64,000 bases of DNA, taken from assembly GCF_963662255.1 (NCBI RefSeq), contig NC_085055.1, positions 6,506,102-6,570,101 of the forward strand, given 5' to 3'. Position numbers and translations under genes: made by a program. Below are positions 39,201 through 49,600 of the stretch, piece by piece; the first letter of the stretch is position 1; each line of letters starts with the position of its first letter. The notes beneath the pieces are model-generated. The model did no database searches. It was not told the origin of the DNA and saw nothing but the letters and a program-made list of their open reading frames with translations. The stretch is from Cinclus cinclus. Its lineage: Eukaryota; Chordata; Aves; Passeriformes; Cinclidae.

Positions 39201-40477
39201 GAAAACAGGACAGAAATTAAAGGAGTGGAGTCTGGGCATGATAAACTCTTTAAAATGATCATTTCTCCCCACCGAAAGGAAGTATTTTATTTTCCCTGTA
39301 AGGAGACAAAATGAACAGCAGGGACTATTGTTGTGGCAAGAACACCTGGAGATGTGCGAGCTGCAGCGAGAGCTTGCTGGCAGGGATAGCAATGGCATAA
39401 TTTGCAGCAACATCTGCAGTTGGCCCAGCAACCACCTCTCCTCATTAATTAGCAGAAGCAGCAGCTCTGCCAGACAGTCCCATTGGCTTTGCCTTGTTAC
39501 TCTGCCCCTCAGCTAATGAGCCATCCTCTTCCCTTCCTGCTGAGTGAAGCCAGTCTGACCGAGAATGGGCACAGAAGAGTGGTGTGCATGAAAGGGGGTG
39601 GCAGTGCTTGTCATCATTTTGTGTATCCACCCTGCAGGTCATATTTACTACAATCACATGATTCAGCAGCAGTGGGCTGCGGGCTTATGGAGATAATAGC
39701 AGAGGTTCACTGGTGACTCCCCTGTCTCTCCTTCTGTATTTAATTTTATGCTGCAAGGCATGAAGCCGTGTATGTACAGGCCTGGCTTTCCTCTCTGAAA
39801 CTGTTTTAGATTACATGCAGTTTATTCACAATTATGCTTTGATCTTCCAAGCTGACAAACATGTTCTTTGACCTTGCCTCATTTTGTCTGTCTGGAGATG
39901 ATCCATGACACTATCCTTCAGGAGCAATTTGGTTTCCACCAGTGAAACAACATCACAACCCAGCTCTGCTTAACCTCCATTTCCACACAATAGTTAGTCC
40001 AGTTATGCAAGAAAGCAGCATGTGCATCAGTACCCAGAGACCTCGTGGACATCTTTGCTTGGCCAGTCCATGCCATCTCCACAGGACACTGTCTCACACT
40101 GCTGCAGCAATGGAGAAATTAATACAAGGCAGAGCAAGGCAGCAACCATTAGCAAGTCCCTGGGAAGCTCAGCTTTCTTGTCCAGGGTTGCACTTAAGAT
40201 CAAATGTCAGTTCCTGCACGTGGCTGTTTCCTGGGGAGCTCCAGGTCTTGCTGCAAGGGAGTTTCTCTCCAGTGGTGCAGGCAGGATCCCGTTTGCCTGC
40301 ACACAGGGCGAGCCTCAGGCAGTCTCACTCAAGCCATTTCATGCACAGTTTAATTCTTTGCATAGTGGGGAGGGGGACTTATTCCAAGAAAACCAGATCC
40401 AAAATGATCAAGGTGGCTTAATAACACGAGGCAAATGGCAGTGCTATGGCCCTGCCAGACAATAGCAAAACACATTC

Positions 40478-40730
40478 GGATGCGCAGCTCAGACCTTGCT
40501 GCATTACACATGTAATTAGGTTGTTTCCATGGTAATGATCTAATTATGGTCTTCTTGGCTTTGTGTAATCACATTTGCTGCATTTTGGCAGAGCTGTTTT
40601 CCTTATTTTTGAACTGCAACACTTGGCAAGATGTTCTTTCTAAAGCCGAATAATAATTTTTGCCTGATGGAAACCGACAAGTCTGTGAGCTTTTATTTAA
40701 AGCAGGGTTGAAGGTACAAGACGAGACAAA
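40478..40730. promoter_or_regulatory. Candidate enhancer with symmetric TAATTA / RFX X-box / TAATTA
   Basis: TAATTA lies at 40513-40518, GTTTCCATGGTAAT at 40523-40536 and TAATTA at 40541-40546. The central 14-mer differs by one base from the palindromic RFX X-box form GTTNCCATGGNAAC. Four bases separate it from each homeodomain core, so the cores are placed symmetrically. Around it are 'gtgtaatcacatttgc', 'aaagccgaataataattt' and 'ggaaaccgacaag', with CpGs retained. The block is non-repetitive and non-coding. The layout is directly visible; an enhancer role is inferred. Confidence 0.4.
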
Positions 40731-40731
40731 A

Positions 40732-40771
40732 CTATATATATAGAATATCTATAATATATATGTATATATAA
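40732..40771. repeat. Imperfect (AT)n stretch
   Basis: An imperfect run of TA and ATA units ('ctatatatatag', 'atatctataatatatatgta'), interrupted by G and C. It is low-complexity sequence next to the element candidate. Confidence 0.85.
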
Positions 40772-40820
40772 AGAAGGATTTTAATCCCTGTAATTTCTAC
40801 TCTTTTCTATCTTTTATTTC

Positions 40821-40858
40821 TTTTTTTTTAACTTTTTTTTTTTTTTTTTTTTTTTTTT
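40821..40858 (+). repeat. Poly-T tract (9 + 26)
   Basis: Nine Ts, 'aac', then 26 uninterrupted Ts. This is the longest homopolymer in the window. It could be the complement of a retroposon poly-A tail, but the sequence to its right (from 40859) matches no retroposon I recognise. Confidence 0.95.
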
Positions 40859-43800
40859 GGTGCTTAAAATAATTGCAGCAGTGGCTCCCACACGGGAGTG
40901 AAAACTCCAGAGATGTCTTTTATGTCTTTTGTGTTCCTGGGGTTAGGGACAGACTGACCTTAAGGCAAGAGATTACACCTCTCTCGGCTTTATTTTCCAT
41001 GTCTGGGGATGATACTGACTTCAGACAAGCTACATAAGGTACAATATTTCAATAAACTCTTTCAGTTCCTTGTAAGAATGATACCTTAGAGAGAGCTGGT
41101 GAAATCCTGGCCCCAAAGAAATCCAAGGGCAAACTCCTGTTGATTTCCAGAGTGACGCAATTTCCCATGTGAGTGTTCAAACACCTTAGGAAAAAAAAAA
41201 TCAGATAGAAAAAGCCAAACCTAGCAGACTGGATTCCCCACCCTGCTGCCCCAGAGCTGGGCAAGGAGGGTGCTGTTAGACTTTGGGGACACAGATGATG
41301 CCTCTTTTCTCCACCATGGCACCGCCAGGGAATCCCGCTGACGAATTTGTTGCTCCCGAGTGGGATCCCCTTTACTACACCCAACCCCTCCCTAGAGATC
41401 GGCTCATTCCTCTGTGTTACAGGCCAGTTTTGGGCAGGTGCAGAGTTCAAGGCTCTGCCAGAGCCAGTGCTCATAGGGATTTTCTGTGTTCTGTGCTCTG
41501 TTGTGTAGGAGAGGTGCTTATTATAGCCTGCAATCCCTCCTAAGGCAACTCCCTCCTTGGAGTCAGCTGTAAGATCTGGCTGTTACTTATCACTTATAAA
41601 GATTTTTAAAGCTTTCTTGCAAAACAAGAGAAATATTTCTGGCTTGAGCAATAAGGGATCTGGGGAAAGCCAGGAGATGAAAGGTCAAGCAAGAGGAGCT
41701 TGTGAAACCACACTGGAGCAGAGCTGCAGGCTCTAGTCAGCCAGGAGCTTGTACTGCAATTGACAGGGCTATTCATGGAAAGGGTTTTGATTAGAGTTGC
41801 CATGACAATGGGAAACACCTAAAAAAGATCTCTGAAATGTTATATCGGCATCAAGCCAAGAAGTTAAGCCAAATCCTGCACTCTGGTTATTCCTGTGAGT
41901 CAGTGGCTTTCATCACAGCATTGCTAAAAGAAGGATCTGCTCGTCTGACTTTGAAGATTTGGGAAAACAGGTATGAAATGTAAATTATGATGGAAAAGAT
42001 TTGTGCTGTAAAGAATTCGCTGTGGAAGGATGTGGGAAATACCATAAATACTGTTTGCAGCTCTTGCTTACTGTACCACACATAAACACATGGAGTCCTG
42101 TGGTTTTGATGGACAGGTGGGTATGGTTGTGTTCTGAATTAATACAATATAGCACTCACTCTGCACAGCCTCTAGGGTCTAGGGATTGAAATTCCCATCT
42201 CTAAACCTTTACCGAGAGTTTTCAAATCCAAAATGAGTGGTGCTGAATTTCAAGGACCCAGCAAAAATAAATAATTTTGAAAGTAAAGTGTTTTCTCAAG
42301 ATATCAGAGGTGAGAAGAAAACCTGGTGCTGCCAATTTTTGAATGAATAATGATGTGAGGGAGGATGGGGTTTTTTTTCTTCATTACAGGTATCTCTGAG
42401 CACAAGATCCCTGGAGCTTCCAGCAAGGACCAGACTGTATTCCCCTGTCAGTTTAATCTTTTCATTTTTTGCAGAACTGACCATGCTGTTTGCCCAGAGA
42501 AAGAAAGTTATGCTGTTGAGCCATATGCTTTCCTGTTATGTTCTGCAGAGAATAAAGCTGTGATTAGCTATTGCCACTTCAGTTTTAGCAGATTGACACT
42601 TCTCAAATGCCAAGATATGCCCAAATAAGCCCACAACAAGTGCTTGTGAATGGACAGGCAACTGTATAGCAGTCATGGTGAAAGTCAAATAACAGCAGTG
42701 AAGCGGGGTGGGGTCTCAGGTCTGCTCTGTCACTTCTCCTTGTGATGTGAATGCCTTTTGTGGGGATCTTTCACATCTAATTTCCTTGCAGAGCACTCTG
42801 ATGGAACAGCTGTCTGAAGGGGACAGGGTGGATCCTCTGTATTTTATCTGCTCAGGACAGCAGTGCAGGGTACAAAACACAGCCAGGAAGGCATCATCTC
42901 CTGCTTCTCCTCCTGTCTCCACCCTATCTAACAGCTCAGCAGCAGAAAGGACAGGTTTGTCTCCACAGAGAATAATGGTGTGTTAATGAGAGCCCTGCTC
43001 CCTAAAACTGCTGGTTCCTGAACTTTGGCTCTGGTTGTGCTACTAGAGAACATGGAATTCCATATTTTACTGTGCAGGCTGCACAAATTCCCCTGCTGTG
43101 CAAATCCTCGAGTGTGAACCACAGTTACCATCCCTTGCCTTCAAGGTATTGCATGCTTGTAGGACTGAAACTAGAGCTGAGGAGCCTGTCCTGCTTTCCA
43201 CAAGCCTGTGAATTTCATTAATGCCACCAATGGGTTTATGTCTGCCAGTACCAGACCCCTCTGATTTATTCTGCCCTTGTTCCCTGCTTTTGTAACCCAG
43301 ATATTTGCACAAAACAGAGCAGCAATGCCAAGTGCTGGTGTCTCCGTTCCTGCTGCACAGGCTCCATATGCTGCCTATCTGTGTCAATTCCAGGGAGCTC
43401 TGCCATTGCAGGAGGACAATTTTCAGACTGTGTGTGTATAAATTAGAGCTGACAGTCTGCAGCTTTAATTCATGGACTGAAGCTGATCTTTGCTCATACC
43501 CTACCCATGAGATAACCTTAGCACCATGATCAATACAGCCAGATAATTACAGCTAGCAGAAAAGCTAAGTGCAGGTTTCCAGTGGTTTTTTTCATCAAAA
43601 CCAAGTCCTAGGGATATGTTCCTGCCAAGGCTTAGACAATTCTCCTTTATTGCACCAGGAGCTCACACAAGCCTAATACTATATAATACTTTTTACATGA
43701 ACACCCTCAACCAGAAATTTCCTCTCATCTAAATCTAGCTCCTCTATCTTGGTATGAGTCTCTAATGTAGCCTGCACATGTAGGGGGAAAACTGTCCCTC

Positions 43801-46387
43801 TGTTTCCCTGTTGATCTAGTGCCAAAACCACTAACGTCAAGAGCCAGGAGGAGAATGACTGAGAAAAAGGAAAACCTGATCCATGAATCTTCAAAACCTT
43901 TGGGCTTTTCTACCTAAAGCTGGTTGATATAATTTCCCACTTGCACCTGGTCACCCCAGAACTTGTTTTCCAAACACATGTTGGTCATTTGCTCTTTATA
44001 TATTTGCTTTTCCAGCTGTCATGTGAAGCCTGTCCTTTGCAGGCAATGACTTAGGAGGAGATCCTGACAAGCAGAAATCCATTTCACACTGCCCTGGGAA
44101 ACACTAGTCAGCCTGGGGATATCCTGATTTTCTGTATCAGGCGGAGCACTAAAGAAGACACTACTGCTGACCACAAACATCAACTGCCAAGCCTAGAGGA
44201 TATGTCAGTGTTCAGTGCATGGTGTCAAGCGAAACATGGGTGTTTTTCCTGTTTTCACTTCACAATATACAGAATCAACAAGGTCCACAAGGCGTGGATC
44301 AGGATACCACAGACAAAACCCAAGGAAGAGCTTGGATAAAAACTCAGCCCTGTGCACCAGAGCAATGCCCATAGGTGAGCCCTCTTCATGGGAAAGGTTG
44401 ATGTCCAGCTCTGACTCCAAGGACATCTGGAATTAAAGAGCAATAGGAACCCTGCAGCAGCAAGACAGCGAAATGACTGCAATCATTAATTGCACTGCTA
44501 TAAATTCTCTGGCATGAGAAACTTCCACAGAGTTTTGAAGAAGCCATCATCAACATGGGCTCTGGTGCCCATGCACACACACACAGCATATGTATACACA
44601 GAGATCAATAGATTACATATGGTGCACATGGCATCATTCATGACTCTTCCTGAAGGCTGTCACAAATCTGTGATGTATTGGTTAAGAAGAGTACTGGGGT
44701 AGTCTTTTAATTAGTCCACAGCTTGGCTGCATTGTAAAATTTACTCTCTGACATTGCATCCAAAATTTATAACCTTTCAAATAAAAGGAACACCTCAGAG
44801 TCTGCGTTTTTGCTAATCAGAGGTGTTAATGGTAAAAGCACAAACTCAGAAAAGTGACATGTTAGACAGTTACTCATAATATTCAGAAGAGTTTCTCAGG
44901 CCAAGGTGTGATCCTGTAAAAATTAATTTGAAAATATATGGGCTCCCAGATGTCTTACTCATGTCTGTATATTACCTGCTAGATGCAGGTGGAAGGAAAG
45001 CTGCCCTTTATTCTGCTGTGGTGAATTCTTCCCAGGAGCTCTGTTAAATGAGCAGGGTTTGGCTGTTATAGGGCCTCAAGCTCAGAAAAACCCATACAAG
45101 AGAGGAACAATTCATGGTGAGCACAGCCAGGGCTCAGTGCCCTCAGTGAGAACTAGCAAAGACCCTGAGAGGACAGTATGGCACTGGTTTGAGAGGATTT
45201 GGGTGCTAGAATAGATGACTGTGGCTCTCAGCCACACAAATATTTTGTTTCAAAGACACACATTATTGTCACTTGGCTTCATAGCAGCTGTTGCCAGATG
45301 TGCCTTACTTTTTGTTAGGATAGGAAAGGGAAAGACATTGTCTTCAATGCTGGTTTAAAGATGTACTAAGGGCTTCCTGCAGAAATAGCTGTTCTTTGAA
45401 AAAGTTTATGTTGTGTAGTTGTTCCTTACTGCCGACCAGCTCTATTGTATGGCTTTTTCACACCTCACAATTCTGCTGAAGTTAATGGCAAAAGAGAAGT
45501 CAGACAAGCTTGTGCCACTGTATGGAGCAGGGGCTGTCATGTGGGTGGTGCAACAAATGTCATCTCTACCTGAAAAGCAATTTATGCCAAAAGAGACCCA
45601 ATGTGATTGACTGGCAGGGAGTTGTTGGCAAATATTTATAAAAATGTAACCTTCCTTCATTCTCCAAATCAACTTGTTTTCAGTTATTTTAAAAAGTTTA
45701 TTTTCAGTTTTGTCCAATTACGGCCTTTTTTTGCAATGAGCTTTCCATTCAAGCCACACGGCTCTTTCATACTGAAATTTTTCATTTGGAAAATGTCTAA
45801 AGGTGCATTTCAATCACTGAAAACTCTTTTCCTTCAAAAATATTGAAAAATATTGCTTAGGCCAGCCACTAAATATTCCAGAGTTTGCTATTCAGTGATT
45901 TCTGAACACAAGTGCTGAGAAAGTCTTAACTACCACTACAGCAAATTAACTGGAAAATCTTTTGCTCTGGTATGGTCCAGAAGTGTCCAAAGAGAAAGGC
46001 AGGAACACACAAGGCTGGTTTTGACACCAGACATATTCTTTTTTGGTATGTACTAATCTGTAACCATACTGCAAGTAGTAGATTAGAGTTTCCCATAATA
46101 GATACACCCTGAATACTTTACAGGGTCCCAGAGGTCACTATGGTTTGTTCATTTGTATTTTAATCAGCCCCAGAGGGAAAGGCTATTCCCCAGTCTGTTG
46201 AGGAGTTTGAGTTTACTGCACTGCAGGTTGTGGCAATTGTGATTGAATATGTCTTTCTTTGCAAAAAGTAGTAAAACTCCCTCATTACATTTGGTGGTGG
46301 TTTCTATTTGTGACTAAAAGAGCTTTCAACTTCAGCAAAGAAAACAAAGAAAGGAAGAAAAGCCTTTTCTTCATGGACATATAGTAA
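40859..46387. other. Unique non-coding sequence, no supported gene
   Basis: Short frames only. The two items worth a look are a CpG-bearing patch with a good Kozak start (41290-41420) and an X-box-like GTTGCCATGACAAT (41796-41809). AT-rich segments occur near 42230-42300, 44750-44940 and 45640-45860. No repeat family is identified before the CR1 copy at 46388. Confidence 0.5.
41316..41543 (+). other. Short open frame with strong Kozak context, unrecognised
   Basis: The ATG at 41316 lies in CCACCATGG, a near-ideal vertebrate start context, and opens a 75-codon frame ending at TAA 41541-41543. The first 33 codons contain several CpGs and an acidic and proline-rich composition (starting M-A-P-P-G-N-P-A-D-E-F). 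I recognise no family, and the minus strand is also open across the region. A possible donor (CAG|GTGCAG) lies at about 41437-41445. It may be a chance frame or a conserved non-coding patch. Confidence 0.15.
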
Positions 46388-46651
46388 TAGAGCAAGGGCA
46401 AATTGCTTCAAACTTAAAAAGGGAAGGTTTAGATTGGGTATTTAGAAAAAAATCTTTACTGAGAGGGTGGTGAGACAATGGAATATGCTGTCCAGAGAAG
46501 CTCTGGATGCCCCGTCCCTGGAAGTGCTCAAGGCCATGGTGGACAGGGCCCTGAGCAACTTGGTCTAGTGGAAGGTGTTCCTGCCCATAGCAGGGGGAAT
46601 TGAAACTGGATGATCTTTAAATCAACCCCATTCTGTGATTCTATAAACAGA
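46388..46651 (+). mobile_element. CR1 LINE fragment, 3' end
   Basis: 'caagggcaaattgcttcaaa', 'aaagggaaggtttagattgg', 'aaaaaatctttactgagagg', 'gtggtgagacaatgg', 'agagaagctctggatgcccc', 'gtccctggaagtgctcaagg', 'ggtctagtggaaggtgttcc', 'aactggatgatctttaaatc' and 'ttctgtgattctata' run through the CR1 3' region in sense order. It is about 260 bp, 5'-truncated and non-coding. Confidence 0.95.
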
Positions 46652-49600
46652 AGGAGTTTGGTGGATAGTTTTCCGTATTTCCAGTAACTCTTCCCACTTT
46701 CAGAAAACAGTCACAAGAAAAGATACTATGCTTGGATGTTTCATGGTGCTGGCTGCAAATGTCACACTGGCCCCACTCCTGCCAGTCTGTATGTCCTGGG
46801 AAATGCCAGCTCCCTCTGGGCATCTCAACTTCCTGACAGATCCCTGCCTGGGAAGGGTTTTGCACCTGTGGGGAGGGACCAGCAGAGGTGTATGGTTTGG
46901 ATGCTGTTGGCTGTGGGTAAGAGCCTGGTAGCAGTGTAGAGCCTGGGGAAAGCCCATTAGTTAAGAGCTGAGGCACCTGATGCTGTTATCACTAATGCCT
47001 TCAGCACAGGACAGGGTTGCAATCAATTTCATAATAAATCAACCCCATTTTCTAATATGAACCAATTTATCTGCCAGGCTGACTTGCCAAACACTATTAG
47101 AGGCTGAGGTCAAACTGAAAAAGACATATCACGTTTTCAGCTTCTCCTCCTAACTTCGTATCTCCAAGGCACACTCTGCAGTCACTGGTTCACAGCTCTT
47201 CCCTCTCCCTGGAGACTTCTTCAGGAGACTTTCATTTAGAGACGACACAGACGCTGCAGGAATTATGCATTTAATGACAGCCACTAACACGATAGCTAAG
47301 GCTGAAGCTATCACCTACCTTTTGTCACCACTGTACAGTATTTATGGAGATAGAATAAAAAGATTATTAGAAAGGCTTGATTTGTAGCAGAACTGAGAAA
47401 ATCCCGGTTTACTACAACCAAGCCAATGTTATGATTTTTATCTGTGTTCATTTAGATTACAGCTCTGGTGGAGACACCCATCTTAAAGAATTAGCTACGG
47501 TAAACAAGACAGGAGAAAGATTTGAGAATGTTATTTATAAAAGAAATCACACAGAGATGGCCATAAAATGAGTAATACATAACAAACATGAATAAGGATA
47601 CACAAAAGAAACAAAGGAATCTCTGCCTTGAATGGTCATTGTACAGCACAGGCTTGTGGAAAATTCACATACAGGGCAGTGAGGAGCTGGGAGCTGCTGG
47701 CAGCCAGGAGCCTTGGGCTGCAGCACACAAAAACACAGGGGTGTTTAACTATTCCTCTGACATTACAGAGTGGCCCAGCCAGCCACTGCCATTGCCAGAC
47801 CAGTGAGAATCGATTATCACATTTGGAAGAGTTAAGGCATTGCTGAAAGCTGGAATAGTAATAATTGCATCAGCAGTTCCCATCCTGGGTGAGCGTGCAT
47901 GTGAGCAGACATGGAAACAAAGGGTGAGAGGTGCCTTCCAGGGCAAGGGCAGCCATGGATGGCAAAAACGGGCTTAATCTGAAGAAAAACTTGGATCAGG
48001 AAAACTTAACCAAAACTGCGGGACAAAAACGTTAACTTGCAGCCAGACAGATACAAATCAGGTACAAGTCAGGCATGAGGAATGAATTCTCCAATAACAC
48101 AATCACCACGGCAGCAGCACAAATGCCACCAACACCCAGCATCCCTGGCAATAGCTTGGCTTTTTCCAGGTGCAAATTCCTACTTGCATCACTGTTTCCA
48201 TTAAACTAATGGAAATAAAATCCCGATTGTGGCATGTGTTTAAGGAAGTGCTTCACAATTTACGTGATGCCAACAAAACAGTCAGAATAACGTTTTAATT
48301 AAAAAAAAGAAAAAGGATTGCAAGGGCTACAAGGGTTCATACTTCTGAAAGAGAAGAAAGCCAAAGCATTTCAAGTGCATATCTAGGTGAAGCATCAGTG
48401 CTCAGGAAGGGTAGTCAGTAGAAATTTCATTGACAAACTCAGTTACAGGAGATGCCAAGGAAGGTGGCTGGTCTGACTCTTCCTTGCAGAGGGAATTCCC
48501 TCTGGTGCATTTCTGGAAATCTTTTGATTTTCCACTTACAGCACTTACCTACTGAAAAAATAACTCAAACTCTTTTTATTCCTGGCTAGACACTTCTAAC
48601 AAATATCCCTTAATATTTTTGTCCTAATGGAAGTTTAAAAAAAAAAATCAAGCAGAAAAGAACTGGTGAAATATGCAGTAAACAAGATTACTTATGATGT
48701 GCTTTAAAAAATTATGGATATAAAGGCATAAAAGGAAGGATGTACTCTCTTAATCTTTTCCTTCCAAAGAAGCTGACCCTTTTCTATACTAGGTTGTGTT
48801 TAGCTGATGTATATCTTCATATACAAATATGATTTGATATGAAGCCTGCTGGACTTAGTAGAAGGGTTTCCTCTGGCATTCATCAGCACTGAGCCAAATC
48901 CATACTGCTAATGAAATTTCTTAGATAGTAATGATAACATTATGAATGGTGTCATTTTTGTTATAAAACCAGGGACAATAATATTCAATTTGACACAGCC
49001 TTAGTTTTCCTGAAATGTTGGTCCAGAGGCTCCCACTGCTTAGCCATGAAGTTGACTACAATGAGAAAAAAAGCAGTAGTAAAGTGGGTAAAATGGTGAA
49101 GTTCTATTACAGTTATTCTGAAGGCAAGCACAGTGAAAGGAGTAGATTCCACAGAGCAACCACAAATTACTTCACCACAGCCTCACACATCATAAGTGGT
49201 TTGTGCTGGTGACTTGGGTATCAACAGCCAAGAAAATGCAATAATATTATTCAGAAATTTCATCCATGTGATTTTTGCAAAATGTTAAGATTGGAAAATT
49301 GAATGGAAAATATTTTAGGTTGTCATGAAGATATCCTTTCTCTCCTTCCCCCTTCTCCCCCCCCAATACCCCTCAAAACAAAACCCCAAATGTCTAGAAG
49401 TAAATATTTAGTTGCCTGTTTCATCCCATCTTCAGCTTAAGTTTCCAAAGGAATTAAAAATAGGAAATTTAAAACTAATTAATTTGAAATACTGCAAAGG
49501 AAAGAATGAAACTTTCATGTCTGAGTGCCAAAACAAATAATTTAAACTTTAGAAGTTAATTTTCATACACAACTTCTGTTCATTTGAATTGCATTTTCTG

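Larger units (their letters stand above)
33706..40477. other. Unique non-coding sequence, no gene seen
   Basis: Apart from the candidates and hairpins listed separately, this 6.8 kb shows only chance frames, such as 38973-39431 minus (152 codons) and 39942-40421 plus (159 codons). Both lack recognisable motifs and overlap other frames. A POU-like ATTTGCAAAT occurs at 37973-37982. A short perfect hairpin (CTGCAGCA / TGCTGCAG) lies at 34221-34242, and a C-rich SP/KLF-like run at 34381-34397. Confidence 0.5.
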
